Program-made: the position numbers and the translations under genes
Notes under the pieces: model-generated
Seen by the model: only the letters and a program-made list of their open reading frames with translations
What the model was told of the DNA's origin: nothing
Database searches by the model: none
Origin: an uncultured Desulfobulbaceae bacterium
Lineage (GTDB): Bacteria; Desulfobacterota; Desulfobulbia; Desulfobulbales; BM004
Assembly (NCBI GenBank): GCA_947259115.1
Contig: CAMYKS010000021.1
Location: 40,550 to 104,549, forward strand
Direction: 5' to 3'
Length of the DNA stretch: 64,000 nt
In this document: positions 10,010-19,753 of the stretch, one piece after another
How the letters are laid out: each line of letters opens with the position of its first letter
Numbering within the stretch: the first letter of the stretch is position 1

Positions 10010-10327
10010 TTTGGGGATAAAAACGAATTAAATTAAGACTTGTAAAGATATTTCACCATGACTGAAAAATTACCATGGACTTTGTATCAAATTAAATAAC
10101 TTATCTATCCTTGCCATACTGTTAAGTCCTGTTGTTGCCCATTTTTTATAATCAATCCCTTCCTGAAAGACAAATCTTGTGTTTGCCGCTTTAATATATT
10201 TATATCTTCTTTTTAGCGGGCGTGTATTTTTTTTAAAATTAAATACAATGGCAATGTTTTAGCCATATATCAATATTTGAAATTGGCGCTCAAATATTTA
10301 TAATCTGCAAATTCATTAGAGGAGAAA

Positions 10328-10951
10328 ATGAAAGACATAAGAATAAAAGTGAAACAGATATTTTTTTTGGTTGGATTCACACTGGCCGCTTTAACCCTGC
10401 ATCCTTTTAAGATAACTGCCGCTTCCGAACCAGAGTATAAATCGAAATATATTGGACAGGAAAAAAGAGATATTAAAAGTTTATCAAATGAAGATATCAA
10501 AGAATTAAGAACCGGAGCAGGCTGGGGCCTGGCGAAAGCTGCTGAACTAAATGGACTTCCTGGTCCTAAGCATATTTTGGAGATGAAAAAAGAGATCGAA
10601 TTGACTGCCGATCAAGAAAAAATGGTAATTGATTTGTACAGGAACATGAATAAAGAGGCTATAGAATTGGGCTATAAACTGATTGAGTATGAGAAGGAGT
10701 TGAATAGTAGATTTGCTGAAAGGAATATTGACGAGAAAATTCTAGATGACTTGCTGGAAAAAATATCAGAAACATACAAAGCCTTACGCTTTACTCATTT
10801 ATCTGCACACCTGAAGACCCCAAGTATCCTGACAGAAAGCCAGATTAACATATACAATAAATTACGAGGCTACTCATCTGCTAATCCTTGTGTGAATATC
10901 CCCAAAGGTCATGATCCGGTAATGTGGCGTAAACATAATAACTGCAATTAA
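10328..10951 (+). CDS. Exported Spy/CpxP-like protein
   Basis: Signal peptide; GAGWGLAKAAELNGLPGPKHILEM; helical LTADQEKMV and LTESQINIYN repeats. Confidence 0.6.
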   Translation: MKDIRIKVKQIFFLVGFTLAALTLHPFKITAASEPEYKSKYIGQEKRDIKSLSNEDIKELRTGAGWGLAKAAELNGLPGPKHILEMKKEIELTADQEKMVIDLYRNMNKEAIELGYKLIEYEKELNSRFAERNIDEKILDDLLEKISETYKALRFTHLSAHLKTPSILTESQINIYNKLRGYSSANPCVNIPKGHDPVMWRKHNNCN

Positions 10952-11141
10952 TTGCATATTTATTTGGTTAAAGACGATAACTGATATTGTTAAACGACCT
11001 TGGCGTAAAATTACCACATACAATATGGCAAGGATTTTTAAATAGATAAATTCAACAACTAGGTAAGAATAATTTAGTATGTGTTACTCCTTGTATCTTT
11101 AAACCAGTGGTCCCGAAGACCTAAGTCTTCATGATACTGAA

Positions 11142-11510
11142 TTGGTGAAATTTGATAAATATCAAGGAGAAAAAAAAGACCCTACAGCAGAATCACTTAG
11201 TTATCCGGATAAATGGTTTGTTGGGTCGAAAGCTGGCTGTAGTTGTACATTTAGACATACCATGTCACCTGAACTCGGATTTAGTGAACCAGTTGACTGG
11301 TATAAAGAAGAGCAGGATGAAGTGGATGCAACTATAAACCTTTATGAAATTATAAGTACCTTGGTAGCTGATGGTCACCACGTTGACTGTATTGACAGTT
11401 GGGCAGGCACAAAAAACGAGACCCAAAAAACTATCGAGGTTTCATTAGCGAAAGTACCATCAAAAGCATTTCGTTTGTATGAAAATTATAAGTTTATAAT
11501 CACTAAATAA
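11142..11510 (+). CDS. Hypothetical protein, possibly 5'-truncated
   Basis: TTG start; the open frame continues upstream to about 11103 without a good start. Confidence 0.4.
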   Translation: MVKFDKYQGEKKDPTAESLSYPDKWFVGSKAGCSCTFRHTMSPELGFSEPVDWYKEEQDEVDATINLYEIISTLVADGHHVDCIDSWAGTKNETQKTIEVSLAKVPSKAFRLYENYKFIITK

Positions 11511-11696
11511 CAACTGATATTGTTAACTGAAAATGCCCTGTAATGGGGCTAAACAATGGCAAGCAATCGCAACTTTTGATATGTAGCTTTAAGGCATAAT
11601 GAATGTATGTCTTCCTTTTGTTTTGTCTATTCAAATAGCAGATCAAAATTAGATGCCTTCAGTAGTTCCACTTCTATAGAATTATCCCTCTTGACA

Positions 11697-11716
11697 ATAA
11701 TAATTCTCATTATTAT
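11697..11716. promoter_or_regulatory. Putative Fur box overlapping a promoter
   Basis: ATAATAAT-TCTC-ATTATTAT inverted repeat next to TTGACA; reverse strand reads AATGAGAATTATTATTG. Confidence 0.55.
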
Positions 11717-11820
11717 CACTTTTAGAAAGAGCTATTCATTGATATGATTTTTGGGATGACTTCCTGCTTTCCCAGAATGCTCATCCTGATCGAATGTTTT
11801 TTATTGAGGAGGTGATCAGT

Positions 11821-13722
11821 ATGCGTATTTTCAAAATATTATTATTTTTACTTTTCATATTCTCTATTCCGTTCATCGTGCAAGCGGGTTTCCTGGATAA
11901 TGTAATGAATAAGGCCAAGCAGGCTGCTGGTGATACGTATGACAAAACACTCGAATCGGTTAAAGGTGAAGATAACCCTGAACAGCCGCCTGAAAGTCAA
12001 AAAGGTAGTACCTCGACAATTAAAACGATCGGTACTAACACGATCACTATCGCTGATATCCCCAATGGGCGTAGACCTGCAACATATGCTTCTCTGGGAA
12101 TGGCTCGTCTGCTTTATGACCAGGGTTGGTTGACCGAAAAGAATTTACTCAAGACGACAGAGCTTTCCATCGGATGCCAGCAGTTTTTTCTCAAATATGG
12201 CGGAGTGCGCGGCAATGGCTGCATGGGTGAATACCTGGAAACCGATAATACGTTATACAAAATCAGGCTTGCGCCGGTTTTCAGTGATCAAGAGATTGAA
12301 GGACGCAACCCGCAATTTGCGGCCAAGGAATTAAAGGACCGTATGAAACCGGCGCTGCTGAAACTCGCCCAGCATTTACCTCCCGAGTTTGGCGACACGG
12401 TGGGTTGGCGCGGCAGCTATGATTTCGATAATGGCGTGCTCAATATAATAATCAGCGGCTATGAGCAGGCTCCAAGAAACGTAGTAAATAAATTGCCCCA
12501 AAGCGTCTTGCATCTTGATCTCAGAAATCCGCGCCGGGCAAACTTCGAGGGCACAAAGGGTGAATATTATATAATGAAACCGTGGCTACCCCCAGTTTCT
12601 GGAGCTTATGCCCTGGCTTTTGACCGTGATCTCAATCAGGGACGTGTCGCCATGCCGGCAACCAAGGCCGAAAAGCTCTTCAAAGACTCCTCAAAGAACT
12701 ATGTGGGCGGGACAGCAGTGGTCGAATTCGCGGTCAATGCCACGGCAGGTGAAGCAGCAATTGCTACGCTGGAACAGGTCCGACTCCTATCCGCAGGAGA
12801 AAAAATTGATCTGGCCACAGTCAAACCTTTCATGACCATCCCGGATTCAGCGTTCCCCAAACTTGAGCCTCCCCCAAAAGAGACACAATCTGAAAAAAGC
12901 AAACAAAAGCAGGTTCCGGCTGTGCAATCTGTCACGACAACGAAAAACAAATCTTTGGCAGCGGTCGAACCGGACCCGTTAATGCGTGTAAAACAGGGAC
13001 AGGCATACGGGCCTGATATTGTCGGTCTGCAATTAGGAATTACACTGGATGAAGCAGATCAACTTGTTCGCAAACATAAGAAACCACGCAAAGTGATTGA
13101 AGGTGATCCACCGCGGCCTTTTACACGGGGGCGGGCGTATGTGCTTGAACCGGGAGACGAGGCAATATCGATGTTAACGCTTAAGTCACCTGCGGGTGAG
13201 CGTGTTGCAGGTTACATCCGTACCGTTTATTTTGATCAGGAGTCAGCACCTTCAGAAATTGCCTTAGGATCCTCGGTTGTAGAAAAATATGGAGTGCCGT
13301 CTTATCTTTATGAAGCCAAATCTTCGCATTTTGAACGTCGATGGCTGACGAACTGGCAAGGTGAGAAAATAATGCAGGAGGATATCAACAGCGGGGCGAT
13401 AGAAAAGTGCGAACGAGCTGCCAGGGCAGATTCAGGCCTAAAAACATGGCTTACGGGTGAAGGCAAACCATACCGGTGGTATTTGCCTGGTTCAGAAGTG
13501 AACTGGAATAGTCCATCAATATTGACACCCGGTGATCCTAAACGAACTAAGAAGATTAACTATTGTGGTCCTACGCTCATTGCGAAATTTCAGACCAACG
13601 CGGGGCAATTATACGGCCCCAGCCTGGATCTTCTTCTGTTTGATGGTGCATGGATTATGGCTGCAGTCAAAGCGCAAAATGCAGCGGAAGCAGCGCAGGG
13701 AGCAACAGATATAAAGCTGTAA
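11821..13722 (+). CDS. Large exported hypothetical protein
   Basis: Start MRIFKILLFLLFIFSIPFIVQAG (signal peptide), long clean ORF. Confidence 0.65.
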   Translation: MRIFKILLFLLFIFSIPFIVQAGFLDNVMNKAKQAAGDTYDKTLESVKGEDNPEQPPESQKGSTSTIKTIGTNTITIADIPNGRRPATYASLGMARLLYDQGWLTEKNLLKTTELSIGCQQFFLKYGGVRGNGCMGEYLETDNTLYKIRLAPVFSDQEIEGRNPQFAAKELKDRMKPALLKLAQHLPPEFGDTVGWRGSYDFDNGVLNIIISGYEQAPRNVVNKLPQSVLHLDLRNPRRANFEGTKGEYYIMKPWLPPVSGAYALAFDRDLNQGRVAMPATKAEKLFKDSSKNYVGGTAVVEFAVNATAGEAAIATLEQVRLLSAGEKIDLATVKPFMTIPDSAFPKLEPPPKETQSEKSKQKQVPAVQSVTTTKNKSLAAVEPDPLMRVKQGQAYGPDIVGLQLGITLDEADQLVRKHKKPRKVIEGDPPRPFTRGRAYVLEPGDEAISMLTLKSPAGERVAGYIRTVYFDQESAPSEIALGSSVVEKYGVPSYLYEAKSSHFERRWLTNWQGEKIMQEDINSGAIEKCERAARADSGLKTWLTGEGKPYRWYLPGSEVNWNSPSILTPGDPKRTKKINYCGPTLIAKFQTNAGQLYGPSLDLLLFDGAWIMAAVKAQNAAEAAQGATDIKL

Positions 13723-13745
13723 TGAAGTTAGTTGAGTAGATGAGC

Positions 13746-13808
13746 TAGAGGGAGGAGTCAGCGATGCCAAGAAACCAAACCTGTTGGCTTGCTCCTCTTC
13801 CCTCTAAT
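13746..13808. terminator. Long hairpin downstream of the 11821 CDS
   Basis: CTAGAGGGAGGAG...CTCCTCTTCCCTCTA with inner GCCAA...TTGGC. Confidence 0.45.
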
Positions 13809-14071
13809 TGTTTTGCATATAGCTGCAACCTATAAACTATCGACCAGTTCCAAAAAACAATCAACAATACATACTGTATGTTTCAATGGCCGACTTGCAA
13901 ATGTCTGCTAGCCATTTACAATCTACTGTAAAATTCCAGATTTTAGATAGCCAGTATGAACTAAACCGCAGAGGGGGGATTGTCAGAATTCTTTAAAACC
14001 CACTTTCATGTATGTCAGAGCGAACCTGGTTTACTAAAATATAGTCGGACTTGTTTTGTTCTTCCTTTTTC

Positions 14072-15010
14072 TCAATGGACATAGGCAATCCGGCGATTTG
14101 CTCTTCTTGTTAATTCATTTGCATATTTCTTCCCAAGTCTTTCTTTATTTCTCTTAACCCAATCTGATAGTTTCGTATCACCGGTTGGTTCCGTATCAAC
14201 ACAGAGCAGATCAGCCATAAGGCCCGTTATCTCTTCCTTGGTGATAACTACGTCACCGACAAGCTTGCTGATAATAAAACTGACACAATATGCCAGGGAC
14301 GGAGAGACTGAGATAATCGGCTTGTTAACACCAATGATGTCACCTATCTTCTCAATCAGTCCCCTGAAGGTAAATGTTTCCGGGCCTATTGCATTGATAA
14401 TTTTATTTTCTTCCAGGCTTCGGCTTCCCTCCCTGACAGCAAGTTCAGCCAAGTCTTCAACATATATCGGTTGAACTCTATATGAGCCGTAGCCGAACAC
14501 CGGGAAAACAGGCAGTCTTCGCAGCATCCAGGTTATGTTATTAATAAGAATATCTTCTTTGCCAAAAATGATGGCAGGGCGCAGAATTGAGTATGAAATG
14601 CCTGTTTCCTTTAATTTTCTCTCAAGTACCGCTTTGCCATGGAAATATTCAAGTTTGGACTCTTCCGATGGATTAGTTATACTGACATGAACTATTCTCT
14701 TGACACCCGCTTCACGGGCTGCCTGAAACAACTTTATGGTATTTTCCACCGCACTGTTGTGATTAAAGCTTTTATGATTAAAGCGAACCCAGTAAGTATT
14801 GTATAAAACGCTGACCCCCTTTAAGGCTTTAACAAGCTCCCGGGGTTGGTTGAAATGAAATGGGTACGGTGTAACCTTGTCCTGAAAAGGATTTTCCCTG
14901 GAAAAGGAGTTTGTCAGAGTTATTACCCTGTGGCCTTTCTCTAAAAGTTTCCCGGCAATATATTTTCCGGAAAATCCGTATGCCCCGGTTACCGCATCAA
15001 GCTGTTTCAT
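14072..15010 (-). CDS. NAD(P)-binding NmrA/epimerase-like protein
   Basis: MKQLDAVTGAYGFSGKYIAGKLLEKG Rossmann motif; YFHGKAVLERKLKETGISYSILRPAIIFG. Confidence 0.85.
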   Translation of the reverse strand: MKQLDAVTGAYGFSGKYIAGKLLEKGHRVITLTNSFSRENPFQDKVTPYPFHFNQPRELVKALKGVSVLYNTYWVRFNHKSFNHNSAVENTIKLFQAAREAGVKRIVHVSITNPSEESKLEYFHGKAVLERKLKETGISYSILRPAIIFGKEDILINNITWMLRRLPVFPVFGYGSYRVQPIYVEDLAELAVREGSRSLEENKIINAIGPETFTFRGLIEKIGDIIGVNKPIISVSPSLAYCVSFIISKLVGDVVITKEEITGLMADLLCVDTEPTGDTKLSDWVKRNKERLGKKYANELTRRANRRIAYVH

Positions 15011-15044
15011 GGCTTTCACCTCCTGAAAATTCATATAGCAAAAA

Positions 15045-15584
15045 TCACTGCGCTCCGGACCGGCCTAAGAGTTTCTTGAGTGAATTTATACGTAGATCAT
15101 CCAAAGCCAGGAACATGGCCACAACATTGTCCAAAGTGTCAAAAAATTTCTGCATAGCCTGCATGCGTTCATCATATAAAACGGCCATGGCATTTTCTTT
15201 TTTTCCCTTTTTAAACTGATTGACAATTGTGAGGCTCTCTGCCACCGATCTCAAGGCTAAATCAAATTCGTTCTTCTCACGTTCTTTAAGAATACCCTTT
15301 ACAATCCGCCAAAAGTCTGTTTCGGCAATATAAAAATCCTTTCGGTCCCCAACTTTGTACTGCTTGTGTATCATCCCCAGACGTTCCAGGTTTCGTACAT
15401 TTGTGCTGGCTGTCCCCTTACTGATGCCGATCTGCTCGACAAGTTCATCCAGGGTAATTGGATCGGGTGAAAGATATATGGCCCCGAATATTGCCCCCAT
15501 TGCTTTGGGAAAACCCCAGAAATAACTAATTCTGCTGAGTCCTTGTATGAAATGCTCTCTTGCCTGAACCAACTCTTTTTCCAC
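15045..15584 (-). CDS. GbsR/MarR-family transcriptional regulator
   Basis: WGFPKAMGAIFGAIYLSPDPITLDELVEQIGISKGTASTNVRNLERLGMI wHTH. Confidence 0.85.
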   Translation of the reverse strand: MEKELVQAREHFIQGLSRISYFWGFPKAMGAIFGAIYLSPDPITLDELVEQIGISKGTASTNVRNLERLGMIHKQYKVGDRKDFYIAETDFWRIVKGILKEREKNEFDLALRSVAESLTIVNQFKKGKKENAMAVLYDERMQAMQKFFDTLDNVVAMFLALDDLRINSLKKLLGRSGAQ

Positions 15585-15612
15585 GTCACCACCCTTTATT
15601 ATGTTTATAACG

Positions 15613-15628
15613 TTTAGTTCAAACTAAA
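15613..15628. promoter_or_regulatory. Putative GbsR-family operator
   Basis: TTTAGTT-CA-AACTAAA perfect palindrome 29 bp upstream of the regulator start. Confidence 0.5.
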
Positions 15629-15930
15629 TATAATATATATAATGATTGTTGTCAATACTGATATGGATTTTTTTTGGGGTGGAGTGCAGCAGATAATGAA
15701 AATACTTTAAGGCAGCCCTTCTATGCTTCCATATAGAATTATGCCATTTAAATAAATCCGGCAGGCCTGCCGCTCTATGCAATAAATGATATGTGACTGT
15801 TGCCAAAGGGTGTTTTACTGACAGAATTGAAACTCCTGCCTATGGAAAAACATACGGAGCAAAGATTGCAATCTTAATTGAGGTTTAAGGCCGGAAAGCC
15901 TGAAACACTGATTGTAAACAAAACATGGGC

Positions 15931-16191
15931 TTAATATCTTAAGCCGTATTCCATGGTACCGTCATCCTTCAACCGGGCCCACACCAGCTGTGCATCGTAT
16001 TGCACCAGCTTGTCATCCTCTTTTATCTGGATGCGGATATCCACCGGCTTTTCGGTTATAAGCCGAATACCGATGTCTGACAAATCCACTGACCTGGCCA
16101 TGTAAATGTCATCCTCGGTTTGAAAAGTAACCTCTGTTTCAAGCAAGCGCCGCTCTGATGCCCTCTTTTCCTTTTTTTCCATGTCCGTCAT
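15931..16191 (-). CDS. PilZ domain protein
   Basis: KKEKRASERRLLETEVTF...SVDLSDIGIRL. Confidence 0.75.
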   Translation of the reverse strand: MTDMEKKEKRASERRLLETEVTFQTEDDIYMARSVDLSDIGIRLITEKPVDIRIQIKEDDKLVQYDAQLVWARLKDDGTMEYGLRY

Positions 16192-16284
16192 TCGAAAACC
16201 CCTTAGTTTTATTTGCCAAAATATAAACTCACGAAGCTAAATTAGCCTAATGAAAAAAAAGTGTAAAGGAGATTGAACAAATAA

Positions 16285-16316
16285 AAAACCCCTCTTGGTG
16301 GTCCTTGAGGGGTTTT
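16285..16316 (-). terminator. Rho-independent terminator
   Basis: AAAACCCCTC...GAGGGGTTTT hairpin downstream of 16337-16768. Confidence 0.75.
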
Positions 16317-16336
16317 AGTCAAACTTTTTACAATAA

Positions 16337-16768
16337 TCAGCCAACTGTGTCTTCTATTACCTTTTTTATATCACTTTTTAAGGTCTCTGAAGGTGTTACT
16401 ACCACCTGCCTATCACCAATTGTTGTTGAGAAGCGAGGCTCTTCCTGGTGCTGGATGTAGATTTGTTTCAACTGATCGCTTAACTTTTCAAGGCTTATCA
16501 TCGAAAGCCCTTTTTCTTCCACCAGACTTTTGAAATTTACGATCTTACCGTCTTTCTCTACCCAGGCAACACCAAATTTCTTGGGAGGCTTGCCTATGAA
16601 AAAGAAAGCTGATTCATGTCCCGGAATAATTTCGAGGGGATCCTTTATTTCTGCAACAAGTTTTTCCACCGGCTGGCGCAGGGCGTTCAGTTTTTGCGCA
16701 GCAGCATCATCCTTATTCAGGGGGGGATACTCCTTCGATGAGCCGAACAGCTTGTCCATGAAACCCAT
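16337..16768 (-). CDS. Conserved hypothetical protein
   Basis: MGFMDKLFGSSKEYPPLNKDDAAAQKL...; RBS-like AAGGAGGAG upstream of the internal Met. Confidence 0.65.
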   Translation of the reverse strand: MGFMDKLFGSSKEYPPLNKDDAAAQKLNALRQPVEKLVAEIKDPLEIIPGHESAFFFIGKPPKKFGVAWVEKDGKIVNFKSLVEEKGLSMISLEKLSDQLKQIYIQHQEEPRFSTTIGDRQVVVTPSETLKSDIKKVIEDTVG

Positions 16769-17056
16769 AAACTCCTCCTTTTTTCGGTAGCGGCGAGTCA
16801 TGTGTTATGAATCATGCATGTCCTGGCAATTTAACGATCAGGTTGTTGCCATGACTCACCCAGTGCTCATATTCCTGATCGCATAAAACCTATTATTTTG
16901 ACTACCACCACTCTATGAAAAAGTCAAGTCAAGATGCACCTGTCAGTCAGGAAAGCGGCAGTTTTTAAGGATGCAGTGAAACGAAACAGGTTCGGGTGTC
17001 GGTATGAATAGTAATGAAAAAAACAGGGACGGGATAAGGAACATTTTTTAACAAAA

Positions 17057-17479
17057 TCAGCCCTGTTGATGCCGGGCAAGTTCTGCTTCCAGTTTTTTTA
17101 TCTTCTGGTCATATTCTTTAATTTTCGCATCACAGGATTTCATACGGCTGGTAAAGGCCTGTAAGACCAACCTGAACCAGGTGGGTATGTCGGACAATTC
17201 CTGTTGCGCTTTATCGTAGCTCAAAATAAACATTACTACATCTGTTTTGGCGACAACCGTTGCAGTGCGTGGAGTTCCGTTTAAAAAAGATATCTCCCCC
17301 AGAATTTCCGGTGACGCAATCTCACTCACTACCACCTGGCCTACCCGCCCTTTTACCGATACCTCAAGAGTTCCTTCCGAAAGAATATACAGGTCCCTGT
17401 TATCTTCATCTTCCCTTATGATAACTTCACCTGCCTTATATTTCCTGCTCTCTTCAAACAGACTCAATATTTTTGTCAT
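17057..17479 (-). CDS. Cyclic nucleotide-binding domain protein
   Basis: GEVIIREDEDNRDLYILSEGTLEVSV...GEISFLNGTPRTATVVA. Confidence 0.85.
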   Translation of the reverse strand: MTKILSLFEESRKYKAGEVIIREDEDNRDLYILSEGTLEVSVKGRVGQVVVSEIASPEILGEISFLNGTPRTATVVAKTDVVMFILSYDKAQQELSDIPTWFRLVLQAFTSRMKSCDAKIKEYDQKIKKLEAELARHQQG

Positions 17480-17714
17480 GTTTTTTCCTCAAAGATGATG
17501 GGACAGCACTGGCATACATGCATTTTCGAAATTTCTCTACCCCTCTATTATATCACTTTATGGCCTGTCTCTGCAGAACTAAATTGCCTGCCCCAGAGAA
17601 GGGTAACAGGGTGAAACTTTGAATAACTCTCCACCGGCAGGTTTGCAGCTATAGGGAGTTGATACTTTCAAATCCTGTAGCAGCCTGCCGGATTCTCTGC
17701 GCCGACCGCAACAT

Positions 17715-17951
17715 TCATTTGGACCCGTTTTTGTTCTGCCCACGATATGATGCAAGTAATCTCTCAATCGCGGGAGCACAACGCTCACCTTTACAGTCAC
17801 CGCTGCCTGAACCCAAAATTCTGTTGAGTTCCTGAAGTGAAGTGGCGCCTTTTCTTATGGCATGCATAAAACGTTTTCGTGGAATACCCTTACAGATGCA
17901 GATCGTTTCGTTCTGCAGAAGCCATTGTCTTTTAATCTCTTCGGAATCCAT
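17715..17951 (-). CDS. Bfd-like [2Fe-2S]-binding protein
   Basis: CICKGIPRKRFMHAIRKGATSLQELNRILGSGSGDCKGERCAPAI cysteine pattern. Confidence 0.75.
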   Translation of the reverse strand: MDSEEIKRQWLLQNETICICKGIPRKRFMHAIRKGATSLQELNRILGSGSGDCKGERCAPAIERLLASYRGQNKNGSK

Positions 17952-17991
17952 GTTGTCAATATTATTTATAATTTCAGCGTGTACCGGTTCA

Positions 17992-18288
17992 TTACTCCGA
18001 TTTGAGACAGGTTAAAAGCAAAGCAATAAGGTAGAAAATCATAAACCAGAACATGAGAATACAGAACGCTGTAAGAAACCAGGGCAGGGAAATACGGGTT
18101 ACACTTTCCAGCATATTATAGGGCCAGGAGAAAAAGGCATTAATTTTTTGTACCAGATTTGCGAGGGTATTATTTCCAGGCGTCCGAAAGATAAATGAGA
18201 CAAGCAGAAAAAGAATCACCAGTAAAGACAGAAAAAATGCAACCTTAAGAAGCTGCGGCTGAAAAAAACGGAACCGCTGTTTGTTCAT
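17992..18288 (-). CDS. Small membrane protein
   Basis: 98 aa with two strongly hydrophobic segments; starts 2 nt after the stop of the upstream small ORF. Confidence 0.55.
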   Translation of the reverse strand: MNKQRFRFFQPQLLKVAFFLSLLVILFLLVSFIFRTPGNNTLANLVQKINAFFSWPYNMLESVTRISLPWFLTAFCILMFWFMIFYLIALLLTCLKSE

Positions 18289-18290
18289 GA

Positions 18291-18449
18291 CTACCCTATC
18301 CCCAGCCGGCCTTGTACTTCCTCCTCTTCCCTGAATATGCCGTATTTGCTGGGCATATTCTTAATAATCTCTTCGGCCCGTAATTTACCAGGTGCTATAA
18401 AAGTGGTCAGATCTATATTCAGGTCAACTGCAGTCGTTATCTTGAACAT
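18291..18449 (-). CDS. Small 52-aa protein (not in the ORF track)
   Basis: MFKITTAVDLNIDLTTFIAPGKLRAEEIIKNMPSKYGIFREEEEVQGRLGIG*; stop abuts the next start. Confidence 0.45.
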   Translation of the reverse strand: MFKITTAVDLNIDLTTFIAPGKLRAEEIIKNMPSKYGIFREEEEVQGRLGIG

Positions 18450-18513
18450 GGCCTTAAATTGTCAAATTGTGTGTGATATAAATGAGCAACTATTTGCACT
18501 TTTTAGACTCTGA

Positions 18514-19593
18514 TTATTTTTTACCGTTTAAAAAGTCCTCTGCCTCATCAACATCATGCCGGCAGCCGATAATAAGAGGGACGCGCTGGTGCAGTTCCTG
18601 CGGCTCAATTTCCATTATATTGCGGCCATCACCGGTAACTGCCCTGCCGCCGGCCTGCTCAACTATAAAGGCAAGGGGTACGGCTTCATAGAGCAACCGC
18701 AGCTTACCGCTGGGCTTGGCCGGGTTCTTGTTGTCCTTTGGATAGAGAAATATCCCTCCTGCAATGAGGTTGCGGTGAAAATCCGACACGAGGGAACCGA
18801 TATACCTTGAACTGTAGGGCCTGCCGCCGGCCTCATCCTGCTCCTTGAGATAATCAATATACCTGCACATATTTTCATCCCAGTAACTGTAGTTGCCTTC
18901 GTTTACACTGAAATACCTGCTCTTTTCAGGTATGCGCATATCAGGGTGGGAAAGAAAGAACTCGCCGACGCTCGGATCAAGGGTAAAGCCTTGGACGCCT
19001 TCCCCGGTGGTGAAAACAAGCATGGTGCTGGAACCATAAATTATATAACCGGCAGCCACCTGCTTATTGCCTTTCTGCAGGAGGTCTTCTGCAGAGCCCG
19101 GCTTTCCATAGGCCGGCTGCCAATCTTCTTCTGTATCCGTGCTCCTTCTGCCCACCGGAGGTTCTCCAAGATCAGATTTGCGGAGGTGAATGGAAAATAT
19201 TGTCCCGATACTGACATTGAAGTCAATGTTTGATGAACCGTCAAGGGGATCAAAGGCCAAAGTGTATTTGCCCTCATATCCTTCTGCAACAGGGATGATA
19301 TCATCTTCTTCCTCAGAGGTCATAACGCAGATATACCCGCAGCGGGCCATCCTGTTCTTAATGGTATTATTGGCAAATTCGTCCAATTTCTGGACTTCTT
19401 CGCCCTGAATATTCGTTTTTCCTGACATGCCGAGAATGTCAGCCAGGCCTGCCATATTCACTTCAGCTGAAATAGTCTTGGCCGCCACGATCAGCTCACT
19501 CAACAACCCGGACAATTCGCCGGTGGCTCCAGGATGCAGGCGCTGCAAATCCATGATATGTCTGCTGACGGTGATTCCAAGAGGCCTGTGCAT
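18514..19593 (-). CDS. fbp: Fructose-1,6-bisphosphatase class 1
   Basis: TSEEEDDIIPV, AFDPLDGSSNIDFNVSIGTIFSI, KPSGKLRLLYEAVPLAFIVEQAGG. Confidence 0.96.
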   Translation of the reverse strand: MHRPLGITVSRHIMDLQRLHPGATGELSGLLSELIVAAKTISAEVNMAGLADILGMSGKTNIQGEEVQKLDEFANNTIKNRMARCGYICVMTSEEEDDIIPVAEGYEGKYTLAFDPLDGSSNIDFNVSIGTIFSIHLRKSDLGEPPVGRRSTDTEEDWQPAYGKPGSAEDLLQKGNKQVAAGYIIYGSSTMLVFTTGEGVQGFTLDPSVGEFFLSHPDMRIPEKSRYFSVNEGNYSYWDENMCRYIDYLKEQDEAGGRPYSSRYIGSLVSDFHRNLIAGGIFLYPKDNKNPAKPSGKLRLLYEAVPLAFIVEQAGGRAVTGDGRNIMEIEPQELHQRVPLIIGCRHDVDEAEDFLNGKK

Positions 19594-19753
19594 GATTTTC
19601 TCCTTTTTTAAAGATTTTCCGGGACGAATATGGATACAATACGATGCAGCCGGAGAATAATATTAAGGAATAAACTATCTCCTTGTCAAACAAAAGCTAT
19701 ATCAGTATGAACCTTTTGAAACGGCAAAACCGTAAAGTCAAATTTATGAAACA

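Noticed and set aside
13869-13881. Perfect palindrome ACATACTGTATGT
   Set aside because: Short, in a gene-poor convergent gap, no linked regulator; chance cannot be excluded.
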